Origin: Gaertneriomyces semiglobifer
Taxonomy: Eukaryota > Chytridiomycota > Chytridiomycetes > Spizellomycetales > Spizellomycetaceae
Assembly (NCBI GenBank): GCA_025558075.1
Contig: JAHLKF010000001.1
Coordinates: 1,674,001 to 1,738,000, forward strand
Direction of reading: 5' to 3'
DNA: 64,000 bases
The notes under the pieces were generated by a model. The model did no database searches, had not been told where the DNA came from, and saw nothing but the letters and a program-made list of their open reading frames with translations. The position numbers and the translations under genes were made by a program. Shown piece by piece: positions 20,815-32,420 of this stretch (position 1 is the stretch's first letter; every line of letters starts with the position of its first letter).

Positions 20815-23346
20815 ATGCTGTTTTTGCGAACAGCATCAAGTCGCACGCCGAGCCGTGCGACATCCCTGCCACTGCGATCACTGATAGTGCTGGCACTTTG
20901 TTCGTCGCTAGCACATGCACAGGCTGCTCCGGTTCCGAATCCCCAAGTTATTGATGATGCTGCTTCCTCTACCGCGGACATCGCAACTGCATTTTCCTCC
21001 ACCGACGTGGTATCGACAACATCCCTATCGACTGATCTCACATCTATCCCATTCTCCACCGATCTCACACCCACATCTCTTTCCACGGACCTCACGTCAG
21101 TGATCGCTACCCTTGATGTTACCAGCATAGGGAGCGCGACTGCAACCGCTATATCAAGCAGTCGTGCTGATGATGAAGGTGGTGACGCTGATGGAAGGAC
21201 GGCTTCTGCTACCGACCTGCCGTCAACAGAGGTCGGTGCCGTTACCTCTACAGACTTTGCTCAAACCTTGTCGACCGCCACGGCATCTGAGATTCCGCAA
21301 ATCTCGTCAAGTGTGGCCGAGGATTCTACTACGTCAACGCGCGAGAGTACAGCAACCTCAGCTATCCCGACGAGCGCCGGTAGTACTCTAGAGACGACCG
21401 GCCAAGCCGAACTTTCCACGCAGACTGAAGAGGCCGTTACGAGTACTGATGAGACGATTCCTACGTCCACATCTACCATTGCGTCACCACTTGAGCCAAC
21501 GCAGACTACGGCGACAGTGCCTAGCAGCGCCGAGCTCCCCAGTCCACCCGAATCCACTTTGGTGGCCAATCCACCGCCGGAGTCATCGACCACAGAAGTC
21601 AATGTACCTCCTCCACCCGTTGAAACCAGTGTTTCAGTGAGCGCAACCTTAGATATTCCTGCCCCACTGCCCACAGCAACTATTGAAACGCCTTCCACTA
21701 GTGCGCTGCCCAGTGGGACATCAAATATTCCTGCGCCGCCGCCCGCTGAGACACCGTCGACCCGTGTGGGAACAAGCCCGACACCAGTCGCTCCTGCACC
21801 ACCACCGATTGAGGTTGTGACTACAACCACGCGGGAATTTCCTGCTTTGACAAGTTTTTTCGAACCTCCTCGCGTGACCGTTGCCACCACGGGAGCGGGA
21901 GATGATAGGCTCCCTGCTCCGTCTGTCAGCAATCTGGTCCCCGACCCGGCGCCGGCGCCGCCTACTCCTGCCTCCTCAGTACCTCCTAGGTTGGACCAAG
22001 AACCGATTCCACCACCCAGCACGGACAGCCCAGCTACGATTGCCGCAAGCGCCACCTCTGTTGCAGATGTGGAGATCGCTACGCCGCCACCAGCAGTCAT
22101 CGCTGTACCAGCGAATCCGCCGGTACAGCAGCCTTCCATTCCGAATTCGCAACCAGCAGCTGATTCGGCCCAACAACAACAATCAGGGGCATCCCCCAAT
22201 GGCGGCCTAATCGCGGGTACTGTTGGTGGACTAGCGTTTGTCATTGTTGGAGGTTTGGTGGTGGGGATGAGAATGCGCAACAATGGCGGCAAGGCAAAGA
22301 CGGCCGATAACGAGATCCCTCGCGGAGCACCGCCCACACCAGGCTTTGACTCGAATATTGGAGGCGGTCCCGGCATTTTTGCCACATTGGCTAGCCAACA
22401 TTCGCAGGACTCGTTGAACCCGGCTATGGGTTGGGAGCAATCGCAAAAAATGAATGTGGTGCCTGCACCAAGGGCGGCGGCACCACAAATTGCTGAGCAA
22501 GATTTCAACTTCCGTGGCGAAAGCTTACTCAGTGATAACTCACTCTACTCATTCATACAAGCGCCGCAAATGGCCATGAACTCTATGCCAGGAGCAGGGC
22601 CGGTGCCGTTTACGCCGTTACCGCCAGCACCTCACCCACTTTACGACGGAGAATCCCCGCGATCAACTCACGGTGTTCTAGTTGATTCAGCGAACCGACC
22701 AATATCCCTGCTGAGTGACGAGACTGCAGAAGTTGTCGTCGTGGAGGATGACCCCGACGTCACGCAGGATATGACACCCGACACATCCCTCTTGCGTTTC
22801 ATGAACGCCATACCGCTGGGTGATGCATCCACCGTGGTGGACTTCAAACAGCAGCCCATGCTCGCACAAGTAAATGCCGCAGCTGCGTCTGTAGCTGCCG
22901 CCGCCACCAAGGCCGCAGCTGAAGGATCAGTTGTATCGTCTGATGGCGGATATCGAAGACCCGGGGAGATCATCAAAGGACCTGTCACACCGCGGCCCCT
23001 CAACAAGTTCCATGTGGATTCAATGTACTCGGACGCTTCCGCTGCATATTCCGTTCAATCTTACTACCGCGACAGTTTGTCAGACAGTATTCGTGATTCA
23101 TTCGCCACCGGAGTTTCCTCAAGTTACAGCGTCTACGATACGCTGCGATCGAATGGTCGTTTTGGCAGCGAGGCGAATGAGTCTGGATCCGCAGTCTCCC
23201 ATCCAATCGCGGAGGCGTATAAAAAGGCGTTCAGAGCTACCTATGATAGCGCAGAAAGCTTCCTAAGCGATGGCAAAGGCGTATTAGATAGTTTTGGAGA
23301 GGATGCTGATCTCTCCGACGCTAGGGACGACAGAGATAGTCGATAG
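20815..23346 (+). CDS. Mucin-like single-pass cell-surface membrane protein
   Basis: Intronless, 843 residues. The start at 20815 gives an N-terminal signal peptide (RSLIVLALCSSLAHAQA, cleavage near residue 39). Residues about 40-460 are dominated by Ser, Thr, Pro and Ala with repeated STDLTS/STDVVS-like units, the profile of a heavily O-glycosylated ectodomain. A Gly-rich transmembrane segment (GLIAGTVGGLAFVIVGGLVVG) lies at about 464-486, followed by MRMRNN as stop-transfer. The ~355-residue cytoplasmic tail has many Ser/Asp clusters (SLLSDNSLYSF, AYSVQSYYRDSLSDS) suited to phosphorylation. The layout is that of fungal wall-stress sensors (Wsc/Mid2 type), but I see no WSC cysteine domain. 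Function is inferred only from architecture. Confidence 0.8.
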   Translation: MLFLRTASSRTPSRATSLPLRSLIVLALCSSLAHAQAAPVPNPQVIDDAASSTADIATAFSSTDVVSTTSLSTDLTSIPFSTDLTPTSLSTDLTSVIATLDVTSIGSATATAISSSRADDEGGDADGRTASATDLPSTEVGAVTSTDFAQTLSTATASEIPQISSSVAEDSTTSTRESTATSAIPTSAGSTLETTGQAELSTQTEEAVTSTDETIPTSTSTIASPLEPTQTTATVPSSAELPSPPESTLVANPPPESSTTEVNVPPPPVETSVSVSATLDIPAPLPTATIETPSTSALPSGTSNIPAPPPAETPSTRVGTSPTPVAPAPPPIEVVTTTTREFPALTSFFEPPRVTVATTGAGDDRLPAPSVSNLVPDPAPAPPTPASSVPPRLDQEPIPPPSTDSPATIAASATSVADVEIATPPPAVIAVPANPPVQQPSIPNSQPAADSAQQQQSGASPNGGLIAGTVGGLAFVIVGGLVVGMRMRNNGGKAKTADNEIPRGAPPTPGFDSNIGGGPGIFATLASQHSQDSLNPAMGWEQSQKMNVVPAPRAAAPQIAEQDFNFRGESLLSDNSLYSFIQAPQMAMNSMPGAGPVPFTPLPPAPHPLYDGESPRSTHGVLVDSANRPISLLSDETAEVVVVEDDPDVTQDMTPDTSLLRFMNAIPLGDASTVVDFKQQPMLAQVNAAAASVAAAATKAAAEGSVVSSDGGYRRPGEIIKGPVTPRPLNKFHVDSMYSDASAAYSVQSYYRDSLSDSIRDSFATGVSSSYSVYDTLRSNGRFGSEANESGSAVSHPIAEAYKKAFRATYDSAESFLSDGKGVLDSFGEDADLSDARDDRDSR

Positions 23347-23515
23347 AACCCTGTACTGTAGCATAAAACTCCTGTAACAATGGCACAGAAGCACCAGTTT
23401 TGAATCGTAGGCTAGATTTTTTGCATTTAACATATAAGACGACAACACTATTTCATATGTCTATTCACATTATAAGCATATATAAGTCGGGCTACCAAAA
23501 CATATAATCTTCTCC

Positions 23516-24775
23516 CTATGAAACATGGTGGGTTGGGAGATGATCACGGAAGAAGCTTCGTCGTCTCGATCGCGACGTTTTCCGCGGGGCCAGCGGGTTC
23601 TGCAAAGTGGTCAAGAGTCGGTCAAACCTTGCTTGGCCAGAAAATCGAAATGCAAAAAAGGCTTACCTCAATATCAGTTCCCCACCAATTCGTGAAAGTG
23701 TAAACAACGCGCTTGACGGAATTTTTAACAATGCGTGTCTGCAAGGCTCCCAAGATAGCCCCAACGATGACGGCCCACTTCATAACTGCGTACATCGAGA
23801 CCCCGTTATCTAACGTCCAATTGGGATCATCTTCCGGCCATATCGAAACAGCCGTATATGGGATATCTTTATACAACGGTTCTCTCATAACAATATCTCC
23901 AGCGACGATGGGGACTCCGGCCGTCGGCAGCTGATCGGTTTGGGCGTCATCTGGTGCAGTTGTGGAGTCTGACTGATCAACGCGAAGTTGTAATGCGAGA
24001 ATACGGTCTGCAGCTTTCATCGCTGACAACGGCATCGTACGATTAGCCCTGGGTAAGGCAGGTATTCTCGGCGCGCGGGTGAGCTTGAAGACAGCAGACA
24101 TGGCTTTATCTTTAGTGACACGAACGGGTGCCACTTCCTGCTTTCCTTTCGACCGAATAACGTTGGGGTGGTAGGTGTAGTCGATGTTCAGGTAGCACAG
24201 CGCATCCTCGAGATCTTCGCGAAGATCTTTGGGAGTCATGTGGTAGTCAAAATGGGCGGTGCCTATCGGGTGGGTGCGTTCAGGAAACTTGCTCTTTAAG
24301 CGAATAGTGTTGAGAACGACAACTAACCAGCTTTGCTCTGTACTATCCAATTATCCAAGTGATACGTTAAGCCGCCGTCTTTCCCACCGGCGCATCGCAG
24401 GCCTAATTGGTTGCATTATCAGTTATCGGCAGTAGAAAGTACGCCATGGAAAAAGTCGCATACCTATCTCCATCGACACATTAATGAACGTTTTGCGGGT
24501 CGATATTGTAGATGCCCAGTCCAACGTCGCATTATATATTTCGCCAATGTGAATACGCGACGGTGTTCTCGGCGGGCCGAAGAACACTTGCAGCGAGTCT
24601 TTTGGTGTGGTTACTGCTTCGAAGAGTCGGCCTGTAGAGATTCTTGATCAGCAACCCATATCTTTGCGTTGCTGGAACAACCATGCGGAGGCTCACCTAC
24701 TGATGACCAGGTCAATAGGACCATGGTCAAGGCCAGGACCTGCAACACTCCTTTTACGAAGCCACTCAAACCCAT
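23516..24775 (-). CDS. Unrecognised membrane protein with N-terminal signal and C-terminal membrane helix
   Basis: Exons 24697-24775, 24464-24631, 23667-24337 and 23516-23599 (right to left), 333 residues in frame. The N-terminus GLSGFVKGVLQVLALTMVLLTW is a signal peptide or anchor. A beta-rich region follows, including RKTFINVSMEIEQSWLVVVL and a THPIGTAHFDYHMT block. Near residue 265 there is one hydrophobic helix (MKWAVIVGAILGALQ), then a basic segment and a very basic end (PRKTSRSRRRSFF). Two potential N-glycosylation sites (NATL, NVSM) sit in the predicted lumenal part. I do not recognise the family; ER or ciliary transition-zone membrane proteins share this layout, but no motif decides it. 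Confidence 0.62.
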
Positions 24776-26039
24776 GTTCGCTCCACCTCCTCAATTAAAA
24801 TGTTTCGTTCCAATAATGCGCGGTGCCGCTTGGGAATAGTTGAGTTCCCACGACCGGTATAATAGATATATGCTTGTACGCCCCACAAGCCCCTGCTTGT
24901 GATAATTTAATGGTGATGTCTGACCAGATAAAAGCCAGAACGTTCAGAGACAGTGAGGCCCTTGAATCATGTAAAAATAATTATATCCTTGCTGTTGTCT
25001 TCGTCTTGGCCGGCAAGTCGTCAGAAGAAACAGGATACGCCAGAAAGTACTGCTTTCATATCTATGTAGCGGGACCACCCCAAATAACCGCGGCAAGCAG
25101 CGTCAATGGGTATATACAAGCGGGCTGCCGCACGGTGGCGGGGCGGAGGAGGTTGCTGCCGGCGAGAATAAGTCGGGGGGAATCGATGAGGTTTAACCTG
25201 CGTCTTCCCAACTGTGGAAAAAGACGCAGTGACAAACGACGTCTGTTGCCAAATCCAAATCCGCTGATTCGCGTTGGGGTTAGGGTTGGGCACCGACGCA
25301 ACGGTGCACCGCGGATTTGAGATATTTGAGATGCCATTGAAAGGCATACATAGGCTTGCTACTACCAGGTACTAGGCAGGGCATATTACAATGGCAGGCA
25401 GTAGCAGTAGCAGCCTGCCATTGCTGAGGTGTAAGGGGCAGAGGGAGATGAAGGGATTCCAGTGACTGCTCTTCAAAGGGCACAGCTGGTCAGCAGGTCG
25501 TTGCAATTTCGGCGGGAATGATTGGCATAAGTATCTGTCAGTTCAATCCTGCAGGAAGATGGACGAGACCAGCATTTCGAGCGTATGGCAATTACCAAAC
25601 GCTGTTTTAGAGGATATTGTATCGGTCGTGTTGTTGTCACTTGTCGCGGTTTGTTTGTGGTTACCTTCTTGTGGATGACTTCAGAAAACTTCTGATGCGT
25701 CCTTTCATCTGCGTATCTGCGCGGACCTAAGCCTTTAACGAGCAGGCGGATGCAGCTTTTTCCATTAGAAGGTTCAATTGATCAAGAAGGTGTGCACGGT
25801 GAGCGACGCTTCTGTTTTGCACTAAACAGCACCGTCCAGCGATTTGCACCCCTCTTGCACCACTTATCTTCTCCAGCGTGTGTTTCCACGATGGCAGCGC
25901 TTCCAACAATGGTAGCGGTAGAAGATCTACACATGTTAGAAGTTGTCTGGCATGATGATTGGCACCAGTATTAAGCACTATGAGCTAAAGTAAACTATAA
26001 TGGCCTTCATATTTTGTCGCGAGCCACGTCTTGGAACGC
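24776..26039. other. Intergenic, divergent promoter region with hairpin and telobox
   Basis: About 1.26 kb between the unknown membrane protein (-) and the forkhead gene (+). It holds a telobox-like TTAGGGTTGGG around 25279-25290 and a perfect 10-bp inverted repeat at 25390-25422. No frame shows family features. No tRNA found. Confidence 0.5.
25390..25422. repeat. Inverted repeat / hairpin
   Basis: Arms AATGGCAGGC and GCCTGCCATT are exact reverse complements, 13 nt apart, with a loop rich in AGT/AGC triplets. It sits in the promoter interval upstream of both flanking genes. It could be a palindromic binding site or an RNA hairpin; nothing in the sequence decides. Confidence 0.7.
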
Positions 26040-27521
26040 ATGTCCCAAAGTCATCGTCCCTTTTGCGACTTTACACACAGCTTTGCTCCTCTGCAGCCAC
26101 GTCTGACCACGAGCATGACCATGCTCTCAGACGGGAGTAATGTTCATACCCATCTCGCAAAAATGATGGGGCCATCACCCTTTGCGTTCTGGTATCCGGT
26201 TCAAACCGGGAATGCTGCCTCGGATGGTCCTGCTGAGGATCGTACCTACTACGCATCAGACCACTTCATAGTGGACAAAGTGAAAGAACAGCTCCCCTTA
26301 GCTCTGATTCCGAGCGTCGCGTATGCCAAGCTGGAGGTGAGTTGCTAAAGTGTAGCGAAAAGTGCCAGTGCGCAGTGCGAATGTGTCCTCATTCTATTTT
26401 GTTGCTTCAACAAGGGTGTGGATCATGTCTACCCAATAACAAAAACTGACATTCTATTAGGAAGAAGGTGCTTGGAAGCTGATCAGATCGATGTCCATCT
26501 CGGCGACTCGAATGCCATTTCACGTTCGCATGCGAAAATCAGCTATAACTTTGACAAACAAAAGTTTGAGCTTTATGTTCTAGGAAAGAACGGAGTTTGG
26601 ATCAATGGCCATCATGTTCAACGGACCGCCCCACCAGTAGAGCTAAATCACGGGTGAGTGCCGGTCACACGTTCTATTGACGGCTGTTTGCTCAAGTACT
26701 TCTGAGCAGCACGAAAATCAGAATCGCCGAATATGAAGCGTACTTTTTGCTTCCTGCAATGGAAGTTTCCACGAAAACAGTAGCCCCGGAGCTTTACGAA
26801 CTGAAGCTCAAACGGAATGCACCGACGGGTTCATCGGAGTACCAGGAGACGTCGCCCCACAAACGGCCGCGATTGGAGGCAGGAACACAAGATATGATTT
26901 CCAGAGGACTCCTTATTGCACCTTTGCGGGTAGTCCAAGCAGAAGATCGGCTGATTGGGGGGCCCCCAGTCACTCCCGCTTGGACTGGGTCGCACCTCGC
27001 ATCGCGCCCGCCCTACTCGTATATTGCATTAATCACTCAAGCCATATACCAGGCCCCGGAAGGCAGGATCACTCTAGCGGACATTTACAGATTCATATCA
27101 ACGACATACCCTTGGTACAAAATGGAGGCATCAGGTTGGCAAAACTCAATACGACACAATTTATCTCTCGGCAAGTGGTTTGTCAAGCTGAAACGGACTG
27201 ACCCTGGCAAAGGAGGTTACTGGGCACTTGACAAGTGTATGTCTTTGGTCAAATGGCATTGATGGAAGTTCGTTGTCTAACGCACAGAATCATATAGTCA
27301 CCCCTCTTGAAGAGCTAGAGGAAATGTTGACCCAGCGCCGCTTTGGTCGCGGGCCCGTAGTAACTCCCAAGGCGGCTGACACGCCAAAAGCACTCACGAG
27401 GCAAACCAGATCGTCTGCCCCCGAGACACCCACAAAACCGGTGGACAGCATTCGTCGTAGTACGCGCCGGCAATCTGCTCTAAATAAGGATGTTACATCG
27501 AAACAAGAAACATCGGAATGA
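26040..27521 (+). CDS. FHA-forkhead transcription factor (Fkh1/Fkh2/Fhl1 type)
   Basis: Exons 26040-26336, 26415-26653, 26710-27236 and 27298-27521 give 428 residues. An FHA domain (about residues 95-190) shows [17 protein letters not shown] and [12 protein letters not shown], the Arg/Ser/His phosphothreonine-binding set. The forkhead DNA-binding domain (about 277-357) shows [31 protein letters not shown] and the recognition helix [17 protein letters not shown], ending KGGYWALD. The combination FHA then forkhead is the fungal Fkh1/2-Fhl1 class controlling mitotic or ribosomal-protein genes; which one is not decidable here. The final exon uses a GTATGT donor and a CATATAG acceptor because only those keep frame. 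ATG at 26115 is an alternative start. Confidence 0.92.
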
Positions 27522-27687
27522 AAAGCTGTATACCGTTATATCCCTTAGTTGACACGCCGACGAAGGGCTTACGCTGGAGTGTAGATACCGTTTTTATGAT
27601 AAGTTTGTATATATAAACAAGGTTGACCCAGCGGCACCGTGGCTGTTGGTATCCAATAGTATACTTGTTGATTTGATGTTCACAGAT

Positions 27688-29111
27688 TTATCCCGTCTGA
27701 TAAATCGCCATGCTACGATCGTCAGAAACCGTCACGAGCTTGGATCCGTCATCATTATAGGCAACCCCCCACACCTGCGAAAGCGTAAGTATACGCCAAA
27801 CTGTTTAATATGACGGGCGGAGCATACCTGATCCTCATGATCATCGAAAGTATGAATACACTGTCGGGCATTCAAATCCCAAATCTTCGCCCGCTTATCG
27901 CTGGATCTATAGTGCAGTGTCAGGCGAAGGTTACCCGGATGAAGTTGCAAATACCTATGGCAAACATACCCTGAGGCAAAGTGAACAGTGTCTGGGCTCA
28001 CATCTACAGACAGGACCCATGATTGATGTCCAGCTAGTGTAGAGACACAATTGGCGTGGTGCCTAATTCGAAGTTGCGTGAGAAGAGGTCAATAGACGAG
28101 TTCATCACCACATTGAGGAACTCACACATCGTAAATGTTAATCCGCTTATCGTCGGAACCAGTGATTAATAGGGAGGAGTCTGGAGTGAATGCCAGCGCT
28201 CGCACGCACATAGAGTGGCCTGGAAGAATGAGCACAAGAAGTTTGAGTTGCCGAATGGCACGAGGTTGACCGGATCTCAAAGTCGATCTCACCAGGCAAA
28301 CTGTGGAGCAAGCGTCCAGTAGGCACGTCGAAAATGTGAATGGCTCCATCTTCTGCTCCGCTGGCAACATATAATCCATTAGGACTGTATGCAACAGACA
28401 TGATGAATTTTCCTTTCGTCTCCAGTGATCGTTCCTTCTTCTTCTCTTCGACGGACCAAATGTTGATGTTCCCATTGTGCGAACCAGTCGCAATGTTCCG
28501 CCCATCCGGTGAATATGAAACACTCCATGCCTCAACTGCAAACAAAATTCGTTAAAGACGATTTCGCGATGGGTGATAGTGTTAATGAGAGTAGGCCATT
28601 ACCTGGACCCGCGTCGATCGCTCTATCTTCGGCCTTCCCAAGTGCTGACAAGTCCCAGAATCTGATCTGACTATCCAAGGACGTCGATGCCACCGCTGTG
28701 TAATAAACGACTCAGTTATCGCAGCGTGCTTCCAAGACATGTGAGACGAGCCATACTTGATCCGTCAGGCGATACATCTACCGAGATCACTCCCAACTGA
28801 TGACCTTCAAAGGTATGTAATGGCGAGAACGACTCCCCAGTCCTATGTCATGTGTAGGAGAAATCAATACATATGCATGACCGTAAAACCTTACAACCTC
28901 TTACCAAACTTTCACTGTATCGTCCACTGAACCCGTAATGATCTTGTTTCCATGGCGTGACCAGGCGACTGTCCATATCCCGTCCTCATGGGCTGTTGCA
29001 CAGTGTAAGCTAGAGCTAGCCTATGCTCAATATGCTGAGATAGATTGACAAACCATTGGCTACGTGCTTGATTTGGGAATACTTTTGGCGAGGGTTAGCT
29101 AGGAGTAAGTA
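27688..29111 (-). CDS. SKI8: WD40 protein Ski8/WDR61 (5' exon unresolved)
   Basis: Exons 29054-29111, 28905-28992, 28757-28842, 28603-28695, 28293-28535, 28126-28219, 27970-28062, 27828-27906 and 27688-27774 (right to left) join in frame to 306 residues, seven WD repeats. Family marks: [17 protein letters not shown] near the start, [43 protein letters not shown] and [15 protein letters not shown]. Ski8/WDR61 is a scaffold of the Ski RNA-decay complex and of the Paf1 complex in some lineages. The initiator is not certain: the first exon shown begins at an acceptor with no ATG before it in frame, so a tiny first exon probably lies upstream. It is divergent from the next gene, also a WD40 protein. 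Confidence 0.88.
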
Positions 29112-29327
29112 CTGCAATGAACTTCAGCCAACTGACCATTGTTATCTGGCCAACTCTCTACGCTCTTGGCCTAAATGTGCTTCAGTTCCGATCCAGTTAC
29201 TAGCTATATACTCATTCAATAAAAAGTTCCTTCCACGTAAAATGGGCAATGTACAAAACTTTGGATCTGCCAACTTCTCCTTTCGCGTTGTCTCCAGTCA
29301 ACAAACTGACGGACCAATTCGCCTGTA

Positions 29328-30800
29328 ATGGCACAACCAGGGAAGGAGCTGTACCAATATCAGTCCCAATCCTCCATTTACGCTCTCAATTGGTGTCAGC
29401 GAAGCGGCGGCTTCCGGGTTGGGCTTGGTACTTTCGCCGATGACACTAGTAATAAGGTGGGCATTCTTCACGATTTAAACATATGTGCGCATACTGATCG
29501 CTGTGATCACCAAAGATTGAAATAGTGGAATTAAGTGAAAATGGGGGAGAACTGGTTAAGACGGCCGAAGCGGATCACACTTATCCCTGTACCAAACTCG
29601 TATGGTCCCCGTATAAGGTGCGCCCAAACCCGATTTGGCGTAGAGCGCAACGGTTCTGACATGTTCTAGGCAGCAACTGGACCTGACCTTCTCGCCACAA
29701 CCGGTGACTTCTTGCGTTTATGGGAAGTGAGCGACGCCGGTGGCAGTTCATTATATGGCTCGCATGACCCCAGCACGACCAAACTCGTCAAGAAAGCTAT
29801 GTTGAGGAACTCGCGCAGAACAGATCCGGTATGTATTCTATACCTGCTTTGGTTATTTAGAACGGTTGTCTTAACTTCAGTACTAATCGATTGTGTGTAC
29901 AGGCAGGCCGGGAGTTTTGCGCCCCCATAACTTCTATGGACTGGAATGAATTAGATCCGAATATGATCATCACAAGTAGTATAGATACCACTTGCACAGT
30001 GTGGGATTTGACGGTAAGCTGTCGAACCACTATCAGGCCGATTATGGCGCCTGCTCACGTTGTTCAGGTCATGTAGACTCTGCAGGCCAAAACCCAACTG
30101 ATCGCCCATGACCGCGAGGTATATGATGTTGCATGGACAAGAGGGTCGGACGTTTTTGCAAGTGTTGGCGCGGACGGATCCTTACGCATGTTCGATCTAC
30201 GGTTGGTTCCAAAGCCGTTTGAATCGATCGAAAGACAACACATGCTAACGCGAGGTTAACAGTAACCTCGAGCACTCAACGATCCTCTATGAAGTTGGGC
30301 CAGTGCCGCAAGAATCAAAGGTGGCACCTCCCACAAGCCAGACATCACCCGACGACAAGTCAGACATTCAACCGTTACTGCGGCTGTCTTGGAATAAACA
30401 AGACCCGAACTATATTGCCACTTTTCAAACGGATTCGTCCGCTGTACTTATATTAGATATTCGAGTACCTGCCATACCTGTTTGCGAACTCCGGGGTCAC
30501 GGTGCAGCTGTCACGGCTATGACATGGGCACCCCACTCGAGCACACACTTATGTAGTGGAGGTACGTATGATGTTTGCGACGCATGATTGTCTGTCACTC
30601 ACTACTTACCACTGATAACAGCTGATGACAGTCAGACATTGGTATGGGATGTGTCACAGGCCTCGAAAGAAAAGCACATAGAGGAGCCGCTGCTTGCGTA
30701 CGGCGCGCCAGCGCCTGTGAACCAGGTCGCATGGTCATCGGCTTCCCCAGACTGGATCGCGATTGCCTACGGAAGAACTATGGAAACACTACGGATATAG
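29328..30800 (+). CDS. DCAF7: WD40 protein WDR68/DCAF7/TTG1 family
   Basis: Exons 29328-29456, 29516-29617, 29670-29828, 29903-30013, 30077-30201, 30263-30561 and 30622-30800 give 367 residues. Highly conserved blocks are present: [110 protein letters not shown] and DWIAIAYG at the end. The family scaffolds DYRK/HIPK kinases in animals and MYB-bHLH complexes in plants. Residues between [11 protein letters not shown] and the next repeat carry a ~20-residue Pro/Ser insertion. The fifth exon acceptor could instead be a CAG 8 nt downstream. Confidence 0.95.
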
Positions 30801-31198
30801 CTTCATAAGTTTATGCAGCGGACTAATAGATTTTCGCTCTACATTATTTCTGGTCCGCATGGTTCGGTTTGAATTAAGGATCTGCTGGCAGGTGGCAGGT
30901 GTATCAGACCGGGCGTACAATCGCGAGTATGTTAGTCATTTGCGATCAAGAAGGGGTGTTCTGCTTTGCATCACAGAGACATGCAAAGGACGAATACCAA
31001 CTGCCGAAGGCTCTCTCGACTCCGTCTGGACAAGTGCAGCTTGAACCGCTTGACGTCCGTTTGTCACATACGCGTGTTGGCTCGCTCACCACGCATTCTA
31101 TCGATAAGCAAGATATGTTGCGGGCGATGAGAAGATGGGAGAGCGGGATTGAAAACCCCTCGACTGATCCAGTGGGTGATTGATTGCGCGAGGTCACC
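30801..31198 (+). other. Gap with an unassigned ORF
   Basis: Between the stop of the WDR68 gene and the start of the short-chain dehydrogenase. An open frame at about 30884-31183 encodes a hydrophilic sequence (DEYQLPKALSTPSGQVQLEPLD, MLRAMRRWESGIENP) and ends just before the next start codon. It could be a last exon of an alternative transcript or the 3' UTR read by chance. I do not recognise it and see no good start. Confidence 0.3.
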
Positions 31199-32215
31199 AT
31201 GACGGCTATGACGACCACCAGAGCGGCGGGAGCACTAGCCTTCTTAGCCTTGTTTGTGAGTCCGTATCACATTGCCGTTCTGGCATTATCACCGGTTTTG
31301 TTCTTTCTCGATGGCCTCTGCCGATTTCAGCGCCGCATTCGCGCGGGATTGACATGGTCTACCGAAGGAAAAGTTGTTCTGATTACTGGAGCCTCGAGTG
31401 GTATTGGGCAGTCGCTCGCCTACGAATGCGCAAAGAGAAAAGGAAAGCTCGTTCTTGTGGCTCGACGCGCTGAGGCATTGGCCAAGGTGGAGGAACATTG
31501 CTTACATTTGGGAGCTGCGAGCGTCACCAGTGTGCGTACGGACGTGACGGACGAGGCACAGGTTTGTGGAATTGTCATGGCTGCAGCTCCCTCGTATAGC
31601 TGCTGACGCGGTGACTAGGTCAAGGCACTGATTGAACAAGTAAAAGAGGTTCACGGGAAGCTGGATGTTCTCTTCTTGAATGCAGGTGTTTCTATGGGAG
31701 AGCCGTTTGCAGATATCCATTCACTGGATTTGTTCCGCAACCTCATGGAAGTGAACTACTTTGGAACCTTAACCGTAACACAAGCGGCCCTCCCGATGCT
31801 TCGACGCTCACAGGGTCGCATTGTGGTTACTTCTAGTGTACTCGGTCTCTCAGGCGCTCCTTATCGAACAGGATATGCCGCTGCCAAGCATGCCGTCCGC
31901 GGCTTTTTCGAATCGTTGCAAGGAGAGCTATATGATGAAGGCGTTCTTGTGACGATGGTGTATCCCGGGGCCGTTCGCACTGAAATCAATCAGGCTAGAC
32001 TGGGACAAAATCCTTTGGAGCTCAACATGGCTGGAGCCATGTCATCAGACGAGTGCGCACGGTTGATGGTGCAAGGCATGGAACAGGGACAAAAAGAGAT
32101 TGTCATGACACACAAGTTCAGAGCAGGACGGATTCTAGAAGGCATGGTACCTCATTTTTGGGCCTTTGCTGTAAGACGCGGGGTCAAAAAAGCCTTTAAG
32201 AAGAAAGATGAGTAG
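31199..32215 (+). CDS. Short-chain dehydrogenase/reductase, membrane-anchored (DHRS7/11-beta-HSD-like)
   Basis: Exons 31199-31561 and 31619-32215 (intron 57 nt), 319 residues. An N-terminal hydrophobic segment (about residues 10-42) predicts ER anchoring. The Rossmann core has TGASSGIG at 63-70, LNAGVSMG (NAG motif) at about 141-148, TSSVLG with the catalytic Ser193/194, and Y207-AAAK211. After it comes the PGAVRTEI block typical of classical SDRs. The Lys-rich end (KKAFKKKDE) resembles a cytosolic ER-retention type tail. Substrate (steroid, retinol or lipid keto group) cannot be read from sequence. Confidence 0.9.
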
Positions 32216-32308
32216 CATATCAATCAAGAATATCGTGTAGAGGCGTGCGTGTGTCAGTCGTAGCGAGAATATGCAGCGTGCGCGTTATGGCACAGTTTTG
32301 TATTTAGT

Positions 32309-32320
32309 AACCCTAACCCA
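32309..32320. promoter_or_regulatory. Telobox (AACCCTAACCCA) upstream of the eS27 gene
   Basis: The site lies about 100 bp upstream of the eS27 start codon. In several fungi ribosomal-protein promoters carry AACCCTAA boxes bound by Tbf1-type Myb factors. Position and sequence fit that role; binding is inference. Confidence 0.5.
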
Positions 32321-32420
32321 CTGTTTTTTGTCGAATAGTAACAAAGTTATGGGAAATTGTTACTTCACTCTCCTTACTTTTGATCTCTACCTGTTACTAT
32401 CATAGTAAAGAGACAACAAG

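Noticed and set aside
21261..22508. 415-codon minus-strand ORF
   Set aside because: It is the antisense shadow of the Ser/Thr/Pro-rich mucin-like gene; composition is Gly/Val/Ala-rich without motifs, whereas the plus strand has signal peptide and membrane helix.
25270..25295. Telomere repeat (TTAGGGTTGGG)
   Set aside because: Only about one and a half units, internal and near genes; a telobox rather than a telomere or interstitial telomeric array.
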